IMG/VR virus record: IMGVR_UViG_3300001419_000082
Location: 1-20,215 of that record
DNA from: a virus
Direction: 5' to 3' (one strand)
Length of the DNA stretch: 20,215 nucleotides
A program made the translations under genes and the position numbers. Shown here one piece after another: positions 1 through 6,293 of the stretch. Every line of letters begins with the position of its first letter. The stretch's first letter is position 1. The notes below the pieces were generated by a model. That model did no database searches. It saw only the letters and a program-made list of their open reading frames with translations, and was not told the origin of the DNA.

Positions 1-12
1 AGGGGGTGAGTG

Positions 13-336
13 ATGCTCCTGCAACCGTTGGAATGGGCTCGAGTGGAGTTCACTCCAGACCCAAAAACAGTTTGCACCTTCTGCAAAGAGCAGCCGCCAG
101 CCGCACAACTGATCACCGGCCCTGGCGTGAATATCTGCTCGGCATGCATCAGCCTCTGCAACGAAATCATTGCAGAGCGGGAAGAGAAGGAACGAATAAA
201 GGCGACGGCGCAGATCGTTGAGCTGCTGTCCGGGCTGCCTGATTCATGGCAAAACCACGATGCGGCCGCTGCGCTATATGATGCCGGCTATCGAAAATTG
301 AACACCGGGGGTTCCGATGAAAAAACCAATAATTGA
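13..336 (+). CDS. Small ClpX-type zinc-finger protein
   Basis: A 107-residue protein with four cysteines in two CxxC pairs (C21/C24 and C42/C45, counted from ATG at 13). They are separated by a segment of the pattern LIxGPxVxIC..C..LCNEII, which closely follows the N-terminal zinc-binding domain of the ClpX unfoldase (zf-C4_ClpX family). The AAA+ ATPase part of ClpX is absent; the rest is a charged helix ([10 protein letters not shown]) and a short tail. The family fold binds one zinc ion, and in ClpX it dimerises and binds adaptors and substrates. A role in modulating host ClpXP is inference. GTG at 10 and ATG at 13 are both in frame after a TGA at 7-9; ATG at 13 lies 6 nt after AGGGGG (1-6), so it is preferred. 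It overlaps the next gene by 20 nt, so it belongs to one operon with the two genes downstream. Confidence 0.75.
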   Translation: MLLQPLEWARVEFTPDPKTVCTFCKEQPPAAQLITGPGVNICSACISLCNEIIAEREEKERIKATAQIVELLSGLPDSWQNHDAAAALYDAGYRKLNTGGSDEKTNN

Positions 337-670
337 CTTTTCCGTGCTGGTTACCATCGAAGATCACCTCAAGGCGTTGGTGGACGCAGAAGACTCAATC
401 AGCCATATCGAGCACCAGCTATCAGCATCTATCGATAATGACTCTGCCTGGCGCCACCGAGCGAATCATGCAATGGCAGCCTGGAAAGCAAGCCGGCGTC
501 GTATCACTGCACGCCTCGCTGTTCTGCGTCAGCAGGAGAAGATAAGGAATATGGAGATCCACCAGCAACACAACGATTTTCTGGTGAAAGAGCTCATGAC
601 AATGGTCTCGCCGGAGGCATTCCTGGAATGTGATCGGCGCGCCAAGAAGAAATTGGAGGACATCCAGTGA
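317..670 (+). CDS. Hypothetical phage protein, helical, charged
   Basis: A 117-residue protein that I do not recognise beyond a general resemblance to accessory proteins of enterobacterial prophages. It appears fully helical: a region near residues 14-40 ([15 protein letters not shown]...) could form a coiled coil, followed by a basic stretch ([21 protein letters not shown], about 55-75) and a C-terminal KKKLEDIQ. There is no signal peptide, membrane segment or cysteine cluster; the single cysteine is near residue 105. The ATG at 317 is preceded by a GGGGG Shine-Dalgarno (307-311). The start lies inside the end of the zinc-finger gene, and the stop overlaps the start of the PrtN-like gene as GTGA, so translation of all three is probably coupled. 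A DNA- or RNA-binding role is possible from the basic patch but unsupported. Confidence 0.65.
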   Translation: MKKPIIDFSVLVTIEDHLKALVDAEDSISHIEHQLSASIDNDSAWRHRANHAMAAWKASRRRITARLAVLRQQEKIRNMEIHQQHNDFLVKELMTMVSPEAFLECDRRAKKKLEDIQ

Positions 671-921
671 ACAGAATGTTTTTGCTGATGGCTGAATTTG
701 AGACCACGGATATCCCTCTGGAGAAAATCGCGGAGAAATACCTTGGCATCTCAATCGAGTTAGCCAACAAGCGTGCTAACGCTGGCAAGCTGCCTATCCC
801 AAGCTTCCGGGCGGTAAACTCGAACAAAGCCCCGCGCCTGGTGTATGTGAAGGATTTGGCAGATTACCTTGATCAACGCACTGCAGCAGGGAGGGAGGAA
901 TTCAAGCAGGTTAATTCGTAA
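667..921 (+). CDS. PrtN-family (pyocin activator-like) protein, candidate excisionase
   Basis: An 84-residue protein matching the pyocin activator PrtN family in length and layout: an N-terminal FLLMAEF segment, an IPLEKIAEKYLGI helix, a helix-turn-helix-like section (ANKRANAGKLPIPSFR) and the LVYVKDLADYLDQR C-terminal signature. In Pseudomonas, PrtN activates pyocin genes. In enterobacterial prophages small relatives sit beside the integrase, where they resemble excisionases in size, charge and position. Here it lies 270 bp upstream of int in the same direction. The GTG at 667 is chosen because GGAGGA (655-660) is 6 nt upstream; the ATG at 676 would be 15 nt away. Its start overlaps the previous stop as GTGA. 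Whether it acts as a recombination directionality factor, a transcriptional activator or both cannot be read from the sequence. Confidence 0.7.
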   Translation: MNRMFLLMAEFETTDIPLEKIAEKYLGISIELANKRANAGKLPIPSFRAVNSNKAPRLVYVKDLADYLDQRTAAGREEFKQVNS

Positions 922-929
922 GTCGGCGC

Positions 930-956
930 GGGGTGCTGGGTCACCTATAGCACCCC
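930..956. repeat. Perfect 8-bp inverted repeat with nested GGTCACC
   Basis: GGGGTGCT (930-937) pairs with AGCACCCC (949-956) across an 11-nt loop that contains GGTCACC (939-945). No T-run follows on either strand, so it is not an intrinsic terminator. The same octamer recurs twice just upstream of int (1135, 1147), which suggests protein-binding sites such as integrase arm sites or operators. Confidence 0.6.
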
Positions 957-1079
957 ACAAACCTATAACTTACTGATTTATTTAACCACTCAATCCCACC
1001 AGATATCGAACTGACCACTCCTTATCACTCTCAACAAAATCAAGGGAACTCAAGCACAGCGCAGGTTGGGCCTGGGTTC

Positions 1080-1117
1080 CTATTTGGTTTATTTTGGTGC
1101 ATACGGTAACCAAATAG
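1080..1117. repeat. 10-bp inverted repeat overlapping the int promoter (operator or att core candidate)
   Basis: CTATTTGGTT (1080-1089) is the exact reverse complement of AACCAAATAG (1108-1117), with 18 bp between. A partial copy of the left arm (ATTTTGGT, 1091-1098) lies within the spacer, and GGTAACC (1105-1111) overlaps the right arm. The right arm abuts the -10 box proposed for int. This can be read as an operator controlling int or as part of attP. The 18-bp spacing is too wide for a standard tyrosine-recombinase core pair, so the operator reading is somewhat better. Confidence 0.5.
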
Positions 1118-1123
1118 TATATT
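1094..1123 (+). promoter_or_regulatory. Candidate integrase promoter
   Basis: TATATT (1118-1123, one mismatch to TATAAT) is preceded at 18 bp by TTGGTG (1094-1099), a weak -35. It would start transcription about 60 nt before the int ATG. It is embedded in the 1080-1117 dyad, so occupancy of that dyad would be expected to repress it. This is sequence resemblance only. Confidence 0.35.
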
Positions 1124-1134
1124 TTCTCTTTGTC

Positions 1135-1170
1135 AGCACCCCATAGAGCACCCCATTTTCATGGTGACCC
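1135..1170. repeat. Tandem AGCACCCCAT repeats plus GGTGACCC (candidate integrase arm or operator sites)
   Basis: AGCACCCCAT occurs at 1135-1144 and again at 1147-1156, 12 bp apart (about one helical turn), followed by GGTGACCC at 1163-1170. The octamer AGCACCCC also occurs at 949-956 and inverted at 930-937. The near-match GGGGTGCC occurs in the first part of int at 1331-1338 and 1366-1373. GGTNACC also occurs at 939, 1105, 1344 and 1405. Such clustering around an int start fits arm-type integrase/Xis sites or autoregulatory operators. Confidence 0.45.
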
Positions 1171-1191
1171 GGAACCGGCAAAGGAATTGAG

Positions 1192-2289
1192 ATGGCATAC
1201 TATAGCATAGAAAAACGTCCGCGCGCTGATGGTACAACGCGCTACCGCTGCACAGTGGGCGTGAAGCAAGGCGGAAAATACATCTACCGCGAGAGCAAAA
1301 CCTTCGGGCGCCACCAGCTCGCCAAAACGTGGGGTGCCAACCGGGTGACCCAGATAGAGGCAGATGGGGTGCCAGGCGACAATAGGTCAAGTGACCTGAC
1401 TGTGGGTGACCTTCTCAGAAAGTACATGACCGATCCAGCATTAGGAGGAAAGGTCGGGCGTAGCAAGGGCTATATACTCAACATGCTTGCCGATTGCGAT
1501 ATTGCCAATATTAAGCTGCTGGATTTGCAAGACCATCACGTTATTGAGCATTGCCGCGACCGCAACGCCGCCGGCGCTGGCCCGGCAACGGTAGCCCAAG
1601 ACCTGAGTTACCTTTCGTCCGTTCTCTCAACAGCTAAACCTATCTTCGGCCTGGATTACACTCGCAACCCAGCGAAAGAGGCACGGGCTACGGCTTTAAA
1701 AATGGGGTTGATAGGGAAATCACAGCGCAGAACCCGCAGGCCAGCCAGCGAAGAGCTGGAACGCCTTGTCGCCGGTTTGAGAGAGCGCGCAGGTAAGCGT
1801 CAGTCGATAATACCCTACGAAGATATTCTCAATTTTTCGATACTGTCATGCATGAGGATAGGAGAAGTCTGCCGCATAAGGTGGGAGGACGTGAACGAGC
1901 AACAGCGGGCCGTGATGGTCAGAGACAGGAAGGATCCGAGAAAGAAAGCCGGCAATCATATGATGGTGCCGCTACTCGGCGAGGCTTGGGATATTGTTCA
2001 GCGCCAGCCGAAAAAATCTGAACTTATCTTCCCATACAAGCCACAGTCCGTTAGTTCAGGATTCCAGCGCGTCAGAGACCGATTAGGCATAGAGGACTTG
2101 CGCTATCACGATATGCGTCGTGAGGCGGCAAGCAGGCTATTTGAGGCGGGATTTAGCATTGAGGAGGTTGCCCAGGTCACCGGCCATCGCAACTTAAATC
2201 TGCTTTGGCAGGTGTACACCGAGCTCTACCCGAAATCGCTGCATGAGAAATTCGAGCAGTTGAAGAAATCGAAGTTGACCGAAGAATGA
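1192..2289 (+). CDS. int: Tyrosine-recombinase phage integrase
   Basis: A 365-residue integrase. It catalyses site-specific recombination between phage attP and host attB. An N-terminal arm-binding-like domain (1-60, with YRCTVG and ESKTFG) is followed by a SAM-like core-binding domain (about 65-165) and a catalytic domain (about 180-350). All catalytic residues are visible: R222 in CMRIGEVCRIRW, K247 in the beta-hairpin region, H306 and R309 in YHDMRR, H332 in TGHRN, and the nucleophile Y342 in WQVYTELY, ten residues after H332. The ATG at 1192 has AAGGAA at 1181-1186. It is transcribed toward the convergent late operon. Nothing suggests truncation. The target site cannot be deduced because no tRNA or other gene fragment is recognisable nearby. 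Confidence 0.95.
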   Translation: MAYYSIEKRPRADGTTRYRCTVGVKQGGKYIYRESKTFGRHQLAKTWGANRVTQIEADGVPGDNRSSDLTVGDLLRKYMTDPALGGKVGRSKGYILNMLADCDIANIKLLDLQDHHVIEHCRDRNAAGAGPATVAQDLSYLSSVLSTAKPIFGLDYTRNPAKEARATALKMGLIGKSQRRTRRPASEELERLVAGLRERAGKRQSIIPYEDILNFSILSCMRIGEVCRIRWEDVNEQQRAVMVRDRKDPRKKAGNHMMVPLLGEAWDIVQRQPKKSELIFPYKPQSVSSGFQRVRDRLGIEDLRYHDMRREAASRLFEAGFSIEEVAQVTGHRNLNLLWQVYTELYPKSLHEKFEQLKKSKLTEE

Positions 2290-2333
2290 TCGGGCTGTAC
2301 AAATAGCCAGCACACCTATACCGGACTCAAAAT

Positions 2334-2597
2334 ATGAAATCTCAAGACGAAATTATCGGCATGCGGCAGCTGACCAACTTTCAGGCAGACCACAGCGCCT
2401 TTGGTGGTTTCGTTCTGCTGCGTTCATCCTTCGTGGATACGATGTCATATGTGTGCGCTGACAAGTCCACCACCTTTGCCGATCAGGATGTGATGATTCG
2501 GTTGGACGTTGCCAAAGCGCTGATCCGCGAGCTGCAGAAACGTGTCGATTACATCGAAGCTGGCATCGAAAACAACGCCGTGCACCTGGTTGATTAA
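2334..2597 (+). CDS. Small protein of unknown function downstream of int
   Basis: An 87-residue ORF starting 44 nt after the int stop. I do not recognise it with certainty. The middle reads as beta strands (GGFVLLRSSFVD, then VMIRLDVA) followed by an amphipathic helix (ALIRELQKRVDYIEAGI). That strand-strand-helix order and size are loosely reminiscent of BssS-like small enterobacterial regulators; this is a weak analogy, not an assignment. There is no signal peptide. No good Shine-Dalgarno precedes the ATG at 2334 or the alternative ATG at 2361, so expression may depend on read-through from int. It is the last plus-strand gene before the convergent tail operon and could be a lysogeny-expressed accessory gene. 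Confidence 0.55.
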   Translation: MKSQDEIIGMRQLTNFQADHSAFGGFVLLRSSFVDTMSYVCADKSTTFADQDVMIRLDVAKALIRELQKRVDYIEAGIENNAVHLVD

Positions 2598-2778
2598 ACA
2601 AAGATTGCGGGTGATATCGGTCACCACCATCTCACCAGCATAACTATTTGATAACTTTGCAAAGACCTGTCAAAAACCATCGATTTTCCGCCAGGCGGTC
2701 AGCACCACCAAAGATGCTGCCCCCTGCCGATGTTCAACCTGACTGAACACTACGAGGCCGGCGACGGGGCAGCAGATT
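2598..2778. other. Non-coding convergent junction with nested inverted repeats (attP or terminator candidate)
   Basis: A 181-bp gap between the last plus-strand gene and the 3' end of the late operon, with no plausible gene. It contains several perfect dyads: GGTGA/TCACC (2610-2625, 6-nt loop), the palindrome CTTTGCAAAG (2655-2664), CCGCCAGGCGG (2688-2698), and TGCTGCCCC (2715-2723) pairing with GGGGCAGCA (2766-2774). Nested inside the last is TGTTCA (2731-2736) with TGAACA (2744-2749) around a 7-bp spacer. The 6-7-6 arrangement matches the geometry of a tyrosine-recombinase core site, and in lambda attP lies between int and the tail genes. No stem is followed by a strong T-run; the best is GATTTTAG after 2774 on the plus strand. 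Confidence 0.4.
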
Positions 2779-3966
2779 TTAGATAGGGTCAACGTTCACA
2801 TTTTCAAGGGCCGAAGTTTCCTCCTCGGCTTCCGGTGCTACTTCAACCTCGCGCACAGGCATTTCCAGGCGCAGATCAATCCAACGCCCCGCCGGAATAT
2901 CCATCGGCTCACCGGCCACAATCGCGGCTGTGTCGATGTCAAAGCGGCGCTTGCTGACTTTGACGGTAATAGTGCCGTCTTCGGCGGTGTCGGTCTCCAC
3001 GAAACACAGACGGTTGCCGTTTACGTCCTGTGGTACCTCGATAGTCCACCCCTCTTTTGCCAGTCCAAGAGAGCCTGTGACGGTATAGACACCCACAGCC
3101 TGACGCTCAGCTTTAACACCTGCCGCTTCGTCATTCACTGCAGCAAGCCCCGACAACGTGAAACCATCGAGGTAATCCGAGTCCATCGTGTCGGGATTGC
3201 CAGACAGACGAGCTATCGGCGAGGCTTTCTTGATGAAGCCGTTGCCGTCAACAGAAGTGTTAGCCGTTCCCCACAGCGTGTTGGTTCTAATTACGCCGCT
3301 CGCCAAGCCGGCATCAGAGCAAGCGGCCACTACCACGACGCCATTAAAGGGGTTGACAGTGAATACACTGTTGGCGTCACCCGCTCGCGCATATATACCC
3401 GCCCCCCAGGTGGCGACTCCTGTTGCATCCTTGGTGTTTCTGAAAAAGCTGCTGCCGCGAGCCTTTAAGGATGTCAACAAATCAACGGAATTCTCATGTT
3501 TCCCCTCCCAGCCCCCGCCACCTAAACCAAAGTCCCCTTTTTTCATAGCACCAGCAAGTGTCGCGGCCGCATTATTCTCACTGACTTTTGCCGCCGCTGC
3601 CGATGCCGCTGATTTATCTGCTGACAATGCTGCATCGGCACGCAGGCGATCGACCGTCTGCACAATCTCTGGTGTGATATCACTTTCACCTGGACGGCGC
3701 AGGAAATCATTGAGTGTACCGGGTAGGGAGTCGGTATAAACCTCTATAGTGCCTACTCGTTCCGGCTGTGCGCCATAAACTGACACAATCACCTCGTAGG
3801 CACCAGGCTCTACATTAAGCGAATACCGCCCCGTATCATCGGTGACAGATTGCGACTTTGCCAAATTCAACACCGTGGATGATGTTTTCATTGAGCGCAT
3901 AGTAATAGTTACGCCAGAACGAGAATCACCGTAAGGCCCCTTTAAAACTCCGCTGATTAATACCAT
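2779..3966 (-). CDS. Side tail fibre protein, lambda Stf-like N-terminus
   Basis: A 395-residue fibre protein. Residues 1-90 match the prophage tail-fibre N-terminal domain of lambda Stf: MVLISGVLKGP, the VTDDTGRYSLNVEPGAYEVIV beta-sandwich and DSLPGTLNDFL. This part would attach to the virion. Residues 100-140 are an Ala/Ser-rich helical linker (RLRADAALSADKSAAS), and the remainder is a beta-rich distal region likely to contact the host surface, ending in a glutamate-rich tail. It is far shorter than lambda Stf (774 residues) and no tail-fibre-assembly (Tfa) gene follows, so trimerisation may not need a separate chaperone. The ATG is 3 nt after the stop of the S74 fibre gene; GGAG for this start lies inside the end of that gene, so translation is probably coupled. 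It is the last gene of the late operon. Confidence 0.8.
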   Translation of the reverse strand: MVLISGVLKGPYGDSRSGVTITMRSMKTSSTVLNLAKSQSVTDDTGRYSLNVEPGAYEVIVSVYGAQPERVGTIEVYTDSLPGTLNDFLRRPGESDITPEIVQTVDRLRADAALSADKSAASAAAAKVSENNAAATLAGAMKKGDFGLGGGGWEGKHENSVDLLTSLKARGSSFFRNTKDATGVATWGAGIYARAGDANSVFTVNPFNGVVVVAACSDAGLASGVIRTNTLWGTANTSVDGNGFIKKASPIARLSGNPDTMDSDYLDGFTLSGLAAVNDEAAGVKAERQAVGVYTVTGSLGLAKEGWTIEVPQDVNGNRLCFVETDTAEDGTITVKVSKRRFDIDTAAIVAGEPMDIPAGRWIDLRLEMPVREVEVAPEAEEETSALENVNVDPI

Positions 3967-3969
3967 TAC

Positions 3970-5253
3970 TTATTTCTCCATTAATAATTTAATTAATTCA
4001 TCTTGGCGGTCTATTCTCTCCAGCATTTCCTTATTTGCTGTCAACAAAAGACCAAATAGCTCAAGTGGATTCAGCGACTTTTTCCCATCTGATAGTGTCG
4101 TAACACCATGAGGTAATATCTTCTCTACTTCCTGCGCAATTACACCGAAATCATGCGTAGCACCTATAGTTACCCCACCGTCATAAGTAGTGTCTTTAAA
4201 CTTGTATGACACCGGGCGAATCTGACGTATAACAGCCGAAGCGGAACCTGGTTCAACTGGATTAATTTTTTCTTTGATTGTTTCGTCTGAATCAAAGAAG
4301 TTCATCCCCTTAGGGACACCATCAACAAAAATCTCAACATAACCCGCGCCTAACCCTGTAAATGAACGGACGCGCCCATTTAAAGAATAAACTCCACTGG
4401 GCGCAATCATTGTCCCGTCAGGATTGAACGTGAAACGCGCCTTCTCTGCTGTGTTCGCTTTATTTAACAGCCTAATCCAAAACCCGCCAAGGCCGTAACC
4501 GGGGTTATTAACTAATGAGCTTATTCCAGTTCCCGGCTGCTCATTCCATAATAAATATGTTCCCTGTAAGGAAAGATTTACATTATTAACCCCGTTCAAC
4601 ACACCCAGACCGCCGGTAAGTTGCCCGCCAGATTTACCGCCCACAGTGTTCAAACGAGCATCATCACCATCTGCAACGGTTCCAGCCGTCGAGCCTACGT
4701 TTCTCGTCGCAGAACTGCCAAGCCCAAGGTTTGCGCGGGCGCCAGCAGCGTCTTTTGCTCCCGTGCCTCCCTGCGCAACGGTGATTGCTGTGCTCAATGC
4801 CTTCAGCTGGGTTATATCATTGTTTACCCCTTTCCCGGCTTTATTTTCCAATGCCGCAGTAATGCTATTCCAGGCTGGGCCAGTAAACGTGCTGCCGTCA
4901 GGTAACGTCACCGTAATGTTTCCGGTTCCGCTGAATACCTGCTGCCAGTTATCTTTATCGAGGTTCAGCCCGCGCAGGGCTTTCGCCGTCTCTGCGGCCA
5001 GCTGGGCGGTAATGGTGTTCATCGCGTCGCGCGGTACGGCATACCATGCTGCGCCCGCCTGCGTTGGGCCGTCATAGGCTTTAATCAGCGTCGCCTGTGT
5101 GGCGCTATCAACGGTTTTAACCGGTAGCGTATAGGTAACGCCGCCGACGACGCTCACGATGAAATCACCGGCTTTCAGCTCGGTATTGAACGTTGTCCCC
5201 GTTCCTTTCACTACGGCGGAATTGTTCGTTAGAGTAAGAGTGCCTGCGGGCAT
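3970..5253 (-). CDS. Tail fibre/spike with C-terminal S74 autocleaving chaperone
   Basis: A 427-residue fibre. The N-terminus (1-130) is of the prophage fibre type: MPAGTLTLTNN, TTFNTELKAGD, the WYAVPRDAMNT beta-sandwich and an ALRGLNLDKDNWQQV helix. Residues 155-200 carry the AQGGTGAKDAAGARANLGLG and ADGDDARL motifs common in fibre shafts. The C-terminus (about 320-427) is an intramolecular chaperone of family S74: the self-cleavage serine is likely S322 in DSDETIKEK, followed by IRQIRPVSYKFKD, DFGVIAQEVEKILP and a terminal helix. In this family the chaperone trimerises the fibre and is then released. DNA encoding the distal half (3970 to about 4600) is visibly more AT-rich than the N-terminal half, suggesting exchange of the receptor-binding part. 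A terminator (5277-5299) lies just upstream, and AGGAG at 5259-5263 serves the ATG at 5253. Confidence 0.85.
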   Translation of the reverse strand: MPAGTLTLTNNSAVVKGTGTTFNTELKAGDFIVSVVGGVTYTLPVKTVDSATQATLIKAYDGPTQAGAAWYAVPRDAMNTITAQLAAETAKALRGLNLDKDNWQQVFSGTGNITVTLPDGSTFTGPAWNSITAALENKAGKGVNNDITQLKALSTAITVAQGGTGAKDAAGARANLGLGSSATRNVGSTAGTVADGDDARLNTVGGKSGGQLTGGLGVLNGVNNVNLSLQGTYLLWNEQPGTGISSLVNNPGYGLGGFWIRLLNKANTAEKARFTFNPDGTMIAPSGVYSLNGRVRSFTGLGAGYVEIFVDGVPKGMNFFDSDETIKEKINPVEPGSASAVIRQIRPVSYKFKDTTYDGGVTIGATHDFGVIAQEVEKILPHGVTTLSDGKKSLNPLELFGLLLTANKEMLERIDRQDELIKLLMEK

Positions 5254-5276
5254 GATGCTCTCCTAAATCGTTGCAT

Positions 5277-5299
5277 AAAAAAGCCGGCTCAGTGGCCGG
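5277..5299 (-). terminator. Intrinsic terminator between the DUF6453-like gene and the S74 fibre
   Basis: On the minus strand CCGGC, a 6-nt loop and GCCGG (5299-5284) are followed by C and six T (5282-5277). The stem is short (5 GC pairs) but the T-run is clean. It lies between the stop at 5303 and the Shine-Dalgarno of the fibre gene. Confidence 0.65.
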
Positions 5300-5302
5300 T
5301 TG

Positions 5303-6292
5303 TTAGAAGTAATGGTCTGCGTTAATCACCATGAGCGGCATCTGCGACGAGTACCATCGGTTTGATGTATTCCATTTTGTCTGAATTTGTCTCCCAGATT
5401 CAGAGCGCCAAAATTGAACGGCACTGCCATTAAACCGATAGCCGCAACTGTAATAGTTATAAACTCCGCCGCTCATTTCTGAGTTACCACGCATGAACGC
5501 ATTCACCGCGAGGGGGATCATCGGCCTGGCAATCCCTGTATCGACCAAGTCTTCTGGGTTCCTGCCGACATTGACCGATCGACCATCCCAAACTAACGGC
5601 TCTGTATCGCTGGTGAACGTGTTATTACCGTCAGTGTTCTTAATCACCATTCCGTAGCCGCTTGGCGTCGGTGGGTAATAACCGCTGTTCATAATGACCA
5701 CTTTCACATTGGCCGTGGTTAACACCGCTTCACCCGAACCATTATCACGCGATACCGTTAACTCGTTATATTGCACAGCATGGTAAATAGAAACGCCGGG
5801 GTCATCGCACCGTACAAAGACAACCTTGGTGTTATCGTTTTGAACGACTGGCAATGTCCATTTTCCGTTAATCGTTACCTCACCTTTCCACGCAACAAAA
5901 CCCAGCCTGGACGAACTGTTAATGCTCATCCAGTCCACTGAGTTTTGAATCATTATTCCATACGTACCGGAAACTGATTGCGGTGGCTGAACCTGGTATA
6001 TGCTGAATTCGGTAAAAAATGCTTGTTGGTTTGCGCTTGAAAAATCAACAACTATTCTAGCTCCCTCGGTTCGCCATCCCGTAACCCCGCCGTAAAACGG
6101 AGGGGTTACGTTATCACCGAATATATACCCGGTCTGACCAACCAGAAATACCGGGTTACCAGCAACGTAATCAGGCGGAGTATAAATCTTTTGTTTATTG
6201 CCATCCGCCCAGGGTTCTTTATCGTTGGCTAACAGTGAAATACTATTAACCGCCGCCAGCGTTTTTCCGTTCATCCATAGGCCATACGCCAC
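5303..6292 (-). CDS. Tail-tip-associated protein, DUF6453-like
   Basis: A 329-residue protein directly after J. The start (MAYGLWMNG), the size, the tryptophan- and tyrosine-rich beta character (GWRTEGARIVVDF, LGFVAWKGEV, GYRFNGSAVQFW) and the position fit DUF6453 proteins found after J in enterobacterial prophages; I assign this from memory of the family and context. It is probably a structural protein at the tail tip or fibre base, and its function is unproven. The start is GTG at 6292; GGGGAGG (6300-6306), inside the end of J, is 7 nt upstream. Only one base separates the J stop from this start, so translation should be coupled. An intrinsic terminator follows immediately. Confidence 0.6.
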   Translation of the reverse strand: MAYGLWMNGKTLAAVNSISLLANDKEPWADGNKQKIYTPPDYVAGNPVFLVGQTGYIFGDNVTPPFYGGVTGWRTEGARIVVDFSSANQQAFFTEFSIYQVQPPQSVSGTYGIMIQNSVDWMSINSSSRLGFVAWKGEVTINGKWTLPVVQNDNTKVVFVRCDDPGVSIYHAVQYNELTVSRDNGSGEAVLTTANVKVVIMNSGYYPPTPSGYGMVIKNTDGNNTFTSDTEPLVWDGRSVNVGRNPEDLVDTGIARPMIPLAVNAFMRGNSEMSGGVYNYYSCGYRFNGSAVQFWRSESGRQIQTKWNTSNRWYSSQMPLMVINADHYF

Positions 6293-6293
6293 G

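Noticed and set aside
930-956. Terminator after the PrtN-like gene
   Set aside because: The hairpin is good but no T-run follows on either strand, and its octamer recurs nearby as a repeated motif.
922-1191. tRNA gene or tRNA 3' fragment as attachment site
   Set aside because: No T-arm (GTTC plus matching stem) with an acceptor stem could be found here or in 2290-2778.
2688-2698. CCGCCAGGCGG hairpin as terminator of the late operon
   Set aside because: The loop would be a single base, and the four T precede it on the plus strand and become A on the minus strand.
3188-5077. Plus-strand frames of 183 (3188-3739) and 143 (4646-5077) codons opposite the fibre genes
   Set aside because: They are shadows of strongly supported fibre genes; their Ala/Pro/Ser-rich translations are not recognisable as proteins.
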